Shown piece by piece: positions 10,263-19,042 of a stretch of DNA of 64,000 nucleotides. Within the stretch, counting starts at the first letter, position 1. Each line of letters starts with the position of its first letter. Location of the stretch: NCBI GenBank assembly GCA_003141895.1, contig PLNT01000003.1, positions 6,134-70,133 on the forward strand, given 5' to 3'. Both the position numbers and the translations under genes were made by a program. Origin of the DNA: Bacteroidales bacterium (lineage in GTDB: Bacteria > Bacteroidota > Bacteroidia > Bacteroidales > VadinHA17). Under the pieces are notes generated by a model. It saw nothing but the letters and a program-made list of their open reading frames with translations, had not been told where the DNA came from and searched no databases.

Positions 10263-11591
10263 ATGAAAAAAAGCTCTCTTTTTCTATATTTTATTTGCCT
10301 CATAGCAACAATGGGCGGATTAATGTTTGGTTTTGATGTTGCAATTATTTCGGGAGCAGTTCCATTTATACAACCGTACTTTGGCTGGAATGAACTCCAG
10401 CTGGGGTGGGGTGTAAGCTCACTTTTGGTAGGAGCCATCATAGGTGCATTTGGTTCCGGAGTGTTGTCTGATATTTATGGGCGCAAGAAAATCCTGATTT
10501 TTGTTGCTCTCTTTTTTGCAGTCTCATGTACATTTACAGCCCTTGCAACTTCGTCAGTTATTTTTATCTCAGCCCGTCTGTTTGGAGGTCTGGCAGTAGG
10601 AGCAGCTTCAGTCTTGTCTCCCATGTATGTTGCAGAAGTAGCTCCTCCAAAAAACCGGGGTATGCTGGTTGCAGTTTATCAGCTTGCAATTGTTCTTGGG
10701 ATATTATGCTCGTTTACAATAAATTACGGATTGCATAATGTTGACAATAACTGGAGGTGGATGTTTGCGACAGGGGTCATTCCTTCGGTTCTCTTTTTTG
10801 TCGGATTGTTTTTCATTCCCGAAAGTCCCAGGTGGTTATATAAAGCAGGCCGTAAAGAGGAATCACTGACTGTACTAACAAGAATTGGCGGCGAATCGCT
10901 GGCAAAGGTTGAGATCCTCGAGATTGCTGAATCATTAAAGGGAAACCATACTTCAGTTTCAATCGGTGAATTATTTAAACCATCAGCACGCAAAGTAATG
11001 ATTATAGGATTCCTGCTTGCTGTCCTTGTTCAGGTCAGCGGTATAAATACAATTGTCGATTATGCACCTAAAATTCTGCTTGCTGCAGGAGTAGAAATCA
11101 GCAACGCTTTATTGCAGACTTCATTTGTTGGCCTTATCAACTTTATTTTCACTTTTGTCGCAATACTTTTCATTGATAAAGTAGGAAGACGGACTCTTTA
11201 CCTGATAGGTTCTATGGGAATGGTAATAACATTGGTGATGCTTGCAATATCATTTTATTTTAAAATGGAAGGGATATTCACGCTCATATGTATTCTGTCG
11301 TTTATAGCCTTCTTTGCTTCATGCATCGGACCGGTATTCTGGACCCTGGTATCTGAAATATTCCCCACCCGGATCCGTGGAAAGGCTGTTGCATTTGCTT
11401 CTTTTACCCAATGGATTTTTAATTTTCTTGTCGTTTTACTTTTCCCTCATTTCCTGGCATCAGTCGGAGGTGCTAAAACTTTCCTTTTTCTGGCGCTCAT
11501 GTCGTTGTTACAATGGCTGTTCACCTATCTTTATGTGCCTGAAACAAAAGGGAAATCACTTGAAGAGATTGAACATACCTGGAACAGGTAA
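10263..11591 (+). CDS. MFS sugar porter (sugar:H+ symporter family)
   Basis: A 442-residue inner-membrane transporter with twelve predicted helices. Diagnostic sugar-porter motifs are DIYGRKK after helix 2, PESPRWL after helix 6, the VSGINTIVDYAPKI segment of helix 7, DKVGRR, and PETKGKSLEEIE at the C-terminus. The likely substrate is a monosaccharide released by the cluster's hydrolases. It is followed 45 bp later by a second porter of the same family, so the two probably share a transcript. Confidence 0.93.
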   Translation: MKKSSLFLYFICLIATMGGLMFGFDVAIISGAVPFIQPYFGWNELQLGWGVSSLLVGAIIGAFGSGVLSDIYGRKKILIFVALFFAVSCTFTALATSSVIFISARLFGGLAVGAASVLSPMYVAEVAPPKNRGMLVAVYQLAIVLGILCSFTINYGLHNVDNNWRWMFATGVIPSVLFFVGLFFIPESPRWLYKAGRKEESLTVLTRIGGESLAKVEILEIAESLKGNHTSVSIGELFKPSARKVMIIGFLLAVLVQVSGINTIVDYAPKILLAAGVEISNALLQTSFVGLINFIFTFVAILFIDKVGRRTLYLIGSMGMVITLVMLAISFYFKMEGIFTLICILSFIAFFASCIGPVFWTLVSEIFPTRIRGKAVAFASFTQWIFNFLVVLLFPHFLASVGGAKTFLFLALMSLLQWLFTYLYVPETKGKSLEEIEHTWNR

Positions 11592-11636
11592 CTCGAACCC
11601 TGCACACTGAGCTTAGAATAGTGATAGTTACTCAAT

Positions 11637-13055
11637 ATGAATGAGCAGAAATATAACTGGACCTACCTGATCGGTATCTCACTCATTTCCGCAATGGGCG
11701 GACTTCTTTTTGGATATGACTATGTTGTGATAGGGGGTGCGAAACCTTTTTATGAACCTTTTTTCGGAATTACAGGTCATGCATTTTTACAGGGATGGGC
11801 GATGAGCTGTGCCCTGGCAGGTTGTCTTGCAGGTGCCGTGATATCCGGATGGTTCAGTGACAGACTTGGCAGAAAAAGGTTATTGATTGTTGCAGCGGCT
11901 TTGTTCGTAGTAGCTTCAATTGGCACCGGATCAGCGGGTTCGTTTGATATCTTTGTCATTTTCAGAATACTGGGAGGCGTAGGCATTGGCCTGGCTTCAA
12001 ACCTGTCGCCTATGTATATTGCTGAGGTAACACCTGCAAATGTGCGTGGACGTTTTGTTTCAATCAATCAGCTTACGATTGTTATAGGAATTCTTGCTGC
12101 ACAGCTTATTAACTGGAGGATCGCAAAACCGGTTCTTCCTGGCGCAACGACTTCTGATATTCTGTCATCATGGAACGGGCAAACGGGTTGGAGATGGATG
12201 TTTTACGCATGCACAGTTCCTGCCGGCCTTTTCTTCATCCTGATGTGGTTTGTTCCTGAAAGTCCCAGGTGGCTCGCACAAAAATCAGCTAATTATGATA
12301 AAGCTAAGAAGGTTCTTGCCAGGATCGGCGGTAATGAGTATGCCATATCCGAATTTGTTTCAATTGAAAAGACCTTTGAGAAAAAAGGAAGAACTGAACT
12401 TAAGTTTCTTAAGCAGCCGGGTATCACAAAGTTGCTTGTTCTGGGTATTGTGTTGGCTGTATTTCAGCAATGGTGCGGTATAAATGTGATTTTCAATTAT
12501 GCCCAGGAAATATTTGCAAACGCTGGTTACAGCGTGTCAGATATTCTTTTTAATATAGTTATTACCGGTTGTGTGAACCTCATATTTACATTTATAGGGA
12601 TGTTTACGGTAGATAAACTGGGAAGAAAAGCTTTGATGCTATTTGGTGCTGGCGGTCTTGCAGGTATTTATGCTGTGCTGGGTGGAATGTATTATTTTCA
12701 TATTCAGGGACTGCCTCTTTTAATTATGGTAGTTGCGGTAATTGCATGCTATGCAATGTCACTTGCACCGGTAACCTGGGTAATCCTTTCAGAGATATTT
12801 CCTAATAATGTGAGAGGTACGGCAATGTCAATAGCTACATTTTCACTTTGGGCTGCATGTTTTGTCCTGACATATACATTCCCATTGCTTAACCAGCTCC
12901 TGAAAGCATCAGGTACTTTCTGGCTTTATGGTATCATTTGTTTATCAGGGTTCCTGTTTATACTTAAACGCTTACCTGAAACAAAGGGTAAATCACTCGA
13001 AGAGATTGAACTGGAGCTGACAAAATGCCCCCCTTCCACCCTAAAGGGGGGTTAA
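11637..13055 (+). CDS. Second MFS sugar porter, repeat-derived C-terminal tail
   Basis: 472 residues, twelve helices, same family as the porter before it: SDRLGRKR, PESPRWL, QQWCGINVIFNYAQ in helix 7, DKLGRKA and PETKGKSLEEIE. The QQ-W-GIN helix 7 is closer to classic hexose porters than the VSGIN of its neighbour, so the substrates may differ. After the normal end (LEEIELELTK) the last nine residues CPPSTLKGG and the stop codon are read from an intergenic C/G-rich palindromic repeat. Confidence 0.93.
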   Translation: MNEQKYNWTYLIGISLISAMGGLLFGYDYVVIGGAKPFYEPFFGITGHAFLQGWAMSCALAGCLAGAVISGWFSDRLGRKRLLIVAAALFVVASIGTGSAGSFDIFVIFRILGGVGIGLASNLSPMYIAEVTPANVRGRFVSINQLTIVIGILAAQLINWRIAKPVLPGATTSDILSSWNGQTGWRWMFYACTVPAGLFFILMWFVPESPRWLAQKSANYDKAKKVLARIGGNEYAISEFVSIEKTFEKKGRTELKFLKQPGITKLLVLGIVLAVFQQWCGINVIFNYAQEIFANAGYSVSDILFNIVITGCVNLIFTFIGMFTVDKLGRKALMLFGAGGLAGIYAVLGGMYYFHIQGLPLLIMVVAVIACYAMSLAPVTWVILSEIFPNNVRGTAMSIATFSLWAACFVLTYTFPLLNQLLKASGTFWLYGIICLSGFLFILKRLPETKGKSLEEIELELTKCPPSTLKGG

Positions 13056-13137
13056 TTCTCTGGTTTTTAACTAATTCATTAACATCACCGAATTTTTCCC
13101 CCTTTAGGGGGAAGGCCGCGAAGCGGAAAGGGGTCAT
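13028..13137. repeat. C-rich/G-rich palindromic element, type A1
   Basis: About 110 bp that begins with CCCTAAAGGGGGGTTAATTC, continues AT-rich, and ends in CCCTTTAGGGGGAAGG with a small CCGCGAAGCGG hairpin and AAGGGGTCA. It aligns along its whole length with the element at 33211-33338. It overlaps the 3' end of the upstream porter gene and supplies its stop codon. Confidence 0.85.
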
Positions 13138-13192
13138 GATTATTGATGTAACTTAGTAACTTAGTTGCAAATAAAGATTAGTAGCAAATCAG

Positions 13193-16033
13193 ATGAAGAG
13201 ACTCTTATTTCTATTACTAGTATTAGCCGGATGTACCAGCAGGAATATTGAAACAAGAAGTAGTCTGTCTCTTGCCGGTGAATGGAAATTCAGGATCGAT
13301 TCACTTGATAAAGGAATTGAAAATAAATGGTATGATACTCTGGCTATAGATTCAGTGAGACTTCCCGGATCTATGGCAGAAAACGGGAAAGGCGATGAGG
13401 TTACTCTGAAAACAAACTGGACAGGGGAAATTGTTGACAGATCTTATTTCACCGATAAAAAATATGAAAAGTATCGTCAACCCGGAAATATTAAAATTCC
13501 ATTCTGGCTCAAGCCTGTTAAATACTATAAAGGTGTTGCATGGTACCAGAAAGAAGTTATTCTGCCTGTTGAGTGGAACGAAAAGAATATTATCCTGTAT
13601 CTGGAGAGGCCCCATTGGGAAACAACTGTTTTTATTAACGGGAAGAAAGCAGGCACCAAAAATAGCCTTGCTGTGGCTCATCAGTTCGATATAACCGGTT
13701 TACTTATCCCTGGAAAAAACCGGATTAGCATCAGAATAGATAACAGGGTAGTAATTCCTGTTGGAATAAACTCTCACAGTATAAGTGATCATACACAGTC
13801 GGACTGGAATGGGATTGCAGGTAATATAAGCCTGAGAGAAACTTCAAAAGTTTTTATTAAAGAGATCAGAATTTACCCTGACCTTCTTAATAAAAATGCA
13901 AAAGTAATTGTTGCTCTGACAAACACATCTAAGGCTTCTTTTAAAGGAGAAATAATAGCTCATGCCGAAAGAGCTGATTCAGGAAATTCCAAAAAACTGA
14001 AGATCATTAAAATAACGGCAAGTACTGATTCAAATGATCTTCAACTTGTATTTGATTACCCGATGGGGAATAAAGTACGGTTGTGGAGTGAATTTAAACC
14101 TTCAATGTACAGGTTCTATGTAAATCTTAAGGACGCCAAAGGTAATTTGCTCGACTCTGAATCAGAAGATTTCGGCATGCGGGAATTTAAAACCAAAGGG
14201 ACACGTTTCGAAGTTAACGGTCAACAGGTTTTCTTAAGAGGGACTCTCGAATGCTGCATATTCCCGCTCACTGGTTACCCTCCGACAGATATTAAGTCGT
14301 GGATAAGAGTTCTTCAGACATTTAAAGATTATGGTTTAAATACAGTAAGGTTTCATTCATGGTGCCCGCCCGAAGCTGCATTTGCTGCAGCCGACAAGCT
14401 GGGAATGTATTTTCAGATAGAATGTTCATCATGGGCAAATTCCGGCACCTCAATAGGGGATGGAGGGATAGTGGATAAATTTATTTATGAGGAAGGCGAC
14501 CGGATATTAAGTTCTTATGGAAACCATCCTTCTTTTTGTATGCTTGCATATGGAAATGAACCGGCCGGTACTCATCAGGATAAATATCTGGGTAAACTTT
14601 TAAAATACTGGAAGGCTAAAGACAACCGCCATGTTTACACTTCAGCAGCCGGTTGGCCTGTTATTCCTGAAAATGAGTATAATCTTACATCTGATCCCAG
14701 GATACAGCATTGGGGAGAGGGCCTGAAAAGCATAATAAACAGGGAAGCGCCTCAGACAATGTTCGATTTTCGTGAAATAATTTCAAAATACCAGGTTCCG
14801 ACAGTAAGTCATGAAATCGGGCAATGGTGTGTTTATCCTGATTTCAAAGAAATAAAAGAATATAAAGGAGTGCTTAAACCCACAAATTTTGAAATTTTCA
14901 GGGAATCACTTACAAATAATCATATGGGAGATCAGGCGGAAGCATTTTTGATGGCCTCCGGGAAACTTCAGGCACTCTGCTATAAGGCTGACATTGAAGC
15001 TGCTCTCAGAACACCGGGATTCGCTGGTTTTCATCTTCTGCAGTTACATGATTTCCCCGGACAGGGAACCGCCCTCGTAGGTATACTTAATCCTTTTTTC
15101 AAGTCAAAAGGATATATTACACCGGAAGAATTCAGAATGTTCTGTAATACAACAGTCCCACTGGCCAGAATACCAAAAATGGTATATAATAACAGTGAAA
15201 CTTTTAAAGCATTAGTCGAGATAGCACATTTTGGCGAAGAACCTCTAAAAAATAATGAAATTATCTGTCAGGTTATAAATGAAAAGGGCGACACAATACA
15301 TAGGGAGATTTTTACCAAAGATAAGATCGAAATAGGAAATTGCACAGAAGTGGGGCTGTTTCAGATGGATCTCTCTACTCTGACACAGGCACAGAAACTC
15401 ACATTTATGGTTTACCTGACGAATACACATTACAAAAACAAGTGGGATTTTTGGGTATATCCTGAAAATACGAAAGTGAAAAATGAACACGTCTTTATAA
15501 CAGATAAACTTAATTTAGCTGAGAAAAAATTAAAAGAAGGAGGTTCTGTCCTGTTGCTAAACTATGGAAAGATTGGTAATGAAGAAGGCGGCAAAGTTGC
15601 AATAGGATTTTCAACAGTTTTCTGGAACACTGCCTGGACAAATAATCAGGCACCTCACACACTCGGAATCCTGTGTGACCCTGCTCTCCCTGTTTTCAGA
15701 GATTTCCCTACGGAATATCATTCTGACTGGCAATGGTGGGATCCTGTTTCTCACTCTCAGGCGATGATAATTGATAATTTTCCATTCGACCTGAAGCCGC
15801 TGATTCAACCTATAGATACCTGGTTCGAAAATCGTCGGTTGGCACTGGCTTTTGAGGCGAAAACGAACGGTGGAAAATTAATGGTTTGCAGTATTGATTT
15901 GAAGAATATTTCAGGAGACCGGCTGGCCTCAAAGCAGTTAATGACATCTATTCTAAATTATATGAATAGTGAATTGTTTAATCCAAAGGTTGAAGTTGAT
16001 ATAAATAAGATCAGGAAGCTTTCTGGAAATTAA
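13193..16033 (+). CDS. Glycoside hydrolase family 2 lipoprotein
   Basis: 946 residues, lipobox LAGC (C14), so anchored to the membrane and facing the periplasm or surface. Residues about 110-190 are the GH2 sugar-binding jelly roll, 220-330 an immunoglobulin-like domain, and 335-650 the TIM barrel. The acid/base is E456 in AYGNEPAG and the nucleophile is probably E541 in SHEIGQW. A further about 300 C-terminal residues are unassigned. GH2 covers beta-galactosidases, -mannosidases and -glucuronidases; the sequence alone does not pick one. It closes the rightward sugar cluster, 137 bp after the second porter. Confidence 0.88.
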   Translation: MKRLLFLLLVLAGCTSRNIETRSSLSLAGEWKFRIDSLDKGIENKWYDTLAIDSVRLPGSMAENGKGDEVTLKTNWTGEIVDRSYFTDKKYEKYRQPGNIKIPFWLKPVKYYKGVAWYQKEVILPVEWNEKNIILYLERPHWETTVFINGKKAGTKNSLAVAHQFDITGLLIPGKNRISIRIDNRVVIPVGINSHSISDHTQSDWNGIAGNISLRETSKVFIKEIRIYPDLLNKNAKVIVALTNTSKASFKGEIIAHAERADSGNSKKLKIIKITASTDSNDLQLVFDYPMGNKVRLWSEFKPSMYRFYVNLKDAKGNLLDSESEDFGMREFKTKGTRFEVNGQQVFLRGTLECCIFPLTGYPPTDIKSWIRVLQTFKDYGLNTVRFHSWCPPEAAFAAADKLGMYFQIECSSWANSGTSIGDGGIVDKFIYEEGDRILSSYGNHPSFCMLAYGNEPAGTHQDKYLGKLLKYWKAKDNRHVYTSAAGWPVIPENEYNLTSDPRIQHWGEGLKSIINREAPQTMFDFREIISKYQVPTVSHEIGQWCVYPDFKEIKEYKGVLKPTNFEIFRESLTNNHMGDQAEAFLMASGKLQALCYKADIEAALRTPGFAGFHLLQLHDFPGQGTALVGILNPFFKSKGYITPEEFRMFCNTTVPLARIPKMVYNNSETFKALVEIAHFGEEPLKNNEIICQVINEKGDTIHREIFTKDKIEIGNCTEVGLFQMDLSTLTQAQKLTFMVYLTNTHYKNKWDFWVYPENTKVKNEHVFITDKLNLAEKKLKEGGSVLLLNYGKIGNEEGGKVAIGFSTVFWNTAWTNNQAPHTLGILCDPALPVFRDFPTEYHSDWQWWDPVSHSQAMIIDNFPFDLKPLIQPIDTWFENRRLALAFEAKTNGGKLMVCSIDLKNISGDRLASKQLMTSILNYMNSELFNPKVEVDINKIRKLSGN

Positions 16034-16200
16034 TTTTTTGCTTATTGCATAAAAAGCTCTTAAACTTCCCATCCTAAGACAATTCTTCGATATATTTCTG
16101 TTAAGGTCTTGTTAAAATGTTGTTTGAACAGAATGGTTTGAGTACTTCAAATGTCTAAAAGAATAATAATGCATAACGCGTAGATAAAAATTCGATAGTC

Positions 16201-16989
16201 ATGAAAAAAATAATGCTAAAACCTTCAGTCCTGCAAATCATATATTTGATAATCTTCATCATCCTGTTTGCATTCATAATTTATACTCCGACAATGATTA
16301 AAGGTCCGGTAAATTTAACACCGAAATTGATTCTGGAAGAAGAGACATTCGAGGGTTTTCTCATTTGTATTTTGTTTATTATGAGTATTTTAATATTCAA
16401 TTTATATAAACGTGAAGTTAATAAAAATAGAGAGATTATAGGTGTGATTAAAAATGAAAAGAAGAAGATCGAGGACAGGCTTTATGATTCAGAACAATAT
16501 ATTGGTATAATGAATGTTCAGATCCAGGAAATTAAATCAATTTTCAATAGCATTAATGAATATCCTGAAACAAAAGATGGTTTGAAAAAGGCATTTATAT
16601 ATTTTGGTGAGCGTGCAATTGGAATTATAAATTCCAATTGGGTCTTATTCAGAATAATTGAGAGTAATACCCAGCGGACTATCTGTGAGCACTTTGGCAC
16701 CAGACAAGGATTTTCAAATGGTTATCCTCATGTCAGTAATAAGTTGATCATGGAGAAACAATCTATTTTACCTTTTAGCTATGTTACCTCCAATCCAAAA
16801 AATTTAAATATTCTTGTCTCCTGCATTATGCCCACGAATGAAATCAGCAATGATCAGCATATATTTTTACAGGCTATTATAAATGAAATTACAAAGCTTT
16901 TTGTTATTCCGAATTCTGTATATTACAAAAAAGAAAGCAAAATATTTTTTGAAGATAATCCTGACGGAGCAGGAGAAGTTAACTTATGA
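16201..16989 (+). CDS. Two-helix membrane protein with cytosolic coiled coil, function unknown
   Basis: 262 residues not assigned to a family. Two hydrophobic helices (about 11-35 and 51-70) place a short loop outside; then a charged helix (71-120) likely forms a coiled coil, and residues 120-245 form a mixed alpha/beta domain that could be GAF-like (VLFRIIESNTQRTI, ISNDQHIFLQAIINEI). This topology suits a sensor or adaptor lacking an output domain. The ATG at 16201 follows a GTC-ended AT-rich leader. It is convergent with the MacB operon and stands alone. Confidence 0.55.
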   Translation: MKKIMLKPSVLQIIYLIIFIILFAFIIYTPTMIKGPVNLTPKLILEEETFEGFLICILFIMSILIFNLYKREVNKNREIIGVIKNEKKKIEDRLYDSEQYIGIMNVQIQEIKSIFNSINEYPETKDGLKKAFIYFGERAIGIINSNWVLFRIIESNTQRTICEHFGTRQGFSNGYPHVSNKLIMEKQSILPFSYVTSNPKNLNILVSCIMPTNEISNDQHIFLQAIINEITKLFVIPNSVYYKKESKIFFEDNPDGAGEVNL

Positions 16990-17050
16990 AAGGAAAATAT
17001 ATTTAGTTATGAATGTAGAATCACTATGCATCGTGATTCTGCAACATTTA

Positions 17051-18271
17051 TTATTCGTATCTCAGTGCATCAATCGGATCGAGACTTGCAGCTTTTCTTG
17101 CCGGATACCAACCGAAGAATACGCCGATTACAGTACAGACAGCAAATGATAAGATTTCCGAACTTGGTAATACAACTATAGGCCACGACATAGCTGATCC
17201 GATTATCTTCGATGCCCCTATACCCAGCAGGATACCAATTATGCCTCCTGTAATACTCAGTAAAATTGATTCGGTAAGGAACTGCAATAATATGTCGAAT
17301 CCCTTACCTCCGATTGCCATACGAAGACCTATTTCCCTGGTTCTCTCAGTTACAGAGACGTACATAATATTCATGATACCAATTCCTCCTACAAGCAGAG
17401 AAATTCCTGCTATTGCACCCAGTAAAATTGTAAGAATATTACTTACCGAACTGAAGGTGGATAATAACTCAGCCTGGTTCCTGATACTAAAGTCATCAGG
17501 GTCAGATGCTTTGATTTTATGCTGGCGGCGTACAGTTTCTGTTATCTGCGCTGCGGCATCATCAGTTGATTTTGAATCGACGGCTGAGGTATAAATACTC
17601 TGAACCCAGGTAATTGCAAGGACTCTTTTTTGAACTGTTGTATAAGGTGCCAGTAATAAGTCATCCTGATCTTGTCCAAATGTATTCAATCCTTTTGGTG
17701 CAAGCACTCCAATAACCAGAAAAGGGATTTTCTTAAATCTTATTACCTGCCCGACTGGATCCGAACCAGGACCAAATAAATTATCGATTACAGTTTTACC
17801 TATGAGGCAAACTTTTGCAGCCGATGTCAGTTCTCCTGCTGTAAACATACGTCCACTTTCAACCGTGCGCTCTCTTATCTGAAGATAACTTTCATTTTCG
17901 CCATACAGAGATGTTGGCCAGTTTAATGGTCCAAATACAACCTGTCCGTTACCGCGAACTTCAGGTGTTGCAAATTGTACGGAAGGACAATCTGAAAGAA
18001 TTGCAGCAACATCAGCCTCTTTAAGACTTTGCATGGTTGAAGCTCCGAACTGAACTCCTCCTCTCTGCTGCGATCCTGGCACAACTGTAACAAGATTTAA
18101 GCCCATTCCGGCAATCTGTTGTTGTATACTTAGTTTGGATCCCTGACCTATTCCGAGCATGGCAATAACAGAGGCAACACCTATTATGATACCCAGCATT
18201 GTAAGAAATGCTCTGAGTTTATTCCTTAGCAATGCATTCATTGCAATTTTCAAAAGATTTTTGATATTCAT
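17051..18271 (-). CDS. MacB-type ABC transporter permease (FtsX domain)
   Basis: 406 residues: one N-terminal helix (about 18-40), a large periplasmic MacB core domain (40-280), and three C-terminal helices of the FtsX domain with the hallmark TERTREIGLRMAIG. Works with the ATPase encoded just upstream to power export through the adaptor and TolC. In Bacteroidota the permease and ATPase are often split as here. It ends a four-gene leftward operon. Confidence 0.93.
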   Translation of the reverse strand: MNIKNLLKIAMNALLRNKLRAFLTMLGIIIGVASVIAMLGIGQGSKLSIQQQIAGMGLNLVTVVPGSQQRGGVQFGASTMQSLKEADVAAILSDCPSVQFATPEVRGNGQVVFGPLNWPTSLYGENESYLQIRERTVESGRMFTAGELTSAAKVCLIGKTVIDNLFGPGSDPVGQVIRFKKIPFLVIGVLAPKGLNTFGQDQDDLLLAPYTTVQKRVLAITWVQSIYTSAVDSKSTDDAAAQITETVRRQHKIKASDPDDFSIRNQAELLSTFSSVSNILTILLGAIAGISLLVGGIGIMNIMYVSVTERTREIGLRMAIGGKGFDILLQFLTESILLSITGGIIGILLGIGASKIIGSAMSWPIVVLPSSEILSFAVCTVIGVFFGWYPARKAASLDPIDALRYE

Positions 18272-18285
18272 AGTGCCTGTGTTAA

Positions 18286-19026
18286 CTAATCTGCTTCAAT
18301 TGGGATAGTGGCAAGTATTTCAGTTGCCATTGACCTGTCCTTTACAGGACTTTCTCTCAGGATGAGACCATCTTTAAAAATAATATTACGGGTTGCACAT
18401 TTTGCAATATCCGGTTCATGAGTCACAAAGACGATCGTTTTCCCCTTGCTATTCAACTCCTGAAAAAGAGCCATAATTTCATAGGATGTCCGTGTGTCAA
18501 GGTTTCCTGTAGCTTCATCGGCAAGAATTACAACAGGATCATTCACCAGCGACCTTGCTATTGCGACTCTCTGTTGCTGACCTCCTGAAAGCTGGTTCGG
18601 TTTATGATGCATCCTGTCAGCAAGTCCTACTGACTCTAGCGCAGCTTTGGCTCTTTCTACTCTTTCCTTTGTTTTAACTGTTTTATTGTAGAGAAGAGGT
18701 AATTCAACATTATCCAAAGCAGTTGTTCGTGGCAGAAGATTGTAGGTCTGGAAAACAAAACCGAGTTTCCGGTTCCTGAGATTCGAAAGGTCATTTTTAG
18801 TAAGTGAGGAAATACCGATTCCATCAAGAATGTATTCTCCTTCAGTCGGTTTATCCAGACATCCGATAATGTTGAGCATAGTTGATTTCCCCGACCCGCT
18901 GGCACCCATGATTGCAACAAACTCCCCTTCGTTTACAACCATATCAACACCTCTGAGCGCATGAACAGTTACTTCCCCAACATAATAATCCTTTTTCAGT
19001 GATATTATTTCAATCAGTTTTTTCAT
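18286..19026 (-). CDS. MacB-type ABC transporter ATP-binding subunit
   Basis: 246 residues from the ATG at 19026. A longer frame to 19128 exists, but its extra 34 residues (Gln-rich) are the antisense-frame overlap with the adaptor gene and lack any family match. Walker A is GASGSGKST, the signature LSGGQQQRVAIARSL, Walker B VVILADEATGNLD and the switch His sits in FVTHEPD. Belongs to the LolD/MacB class. 14 bp separate it from the permease. Confidence 0.93.
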   Translation of the reverse strand: MKKLIEIISLKKDYYVGEVTVHALRGVDMVVNEGEFVAIMGASGSGKSTMLNIIGCLDKPTEGEYILDGIGISSLTKNDLSNLRNRKLGFVFQTYNLLPRTTALDNVELPLLYNKTVKTKERVERAKAALESVGLADRMHHKPNQLSGGQQQRVAIARSLVNDPVVILADEATGNLDTRTSYEIMALFQELNSKGKTIVFVTHEPDIAKCATRNIIFKDGLILRESPVKDRSMATEILATIPIEAD

Positions 19027-19042
19027 AAATGTAATATCAAAA

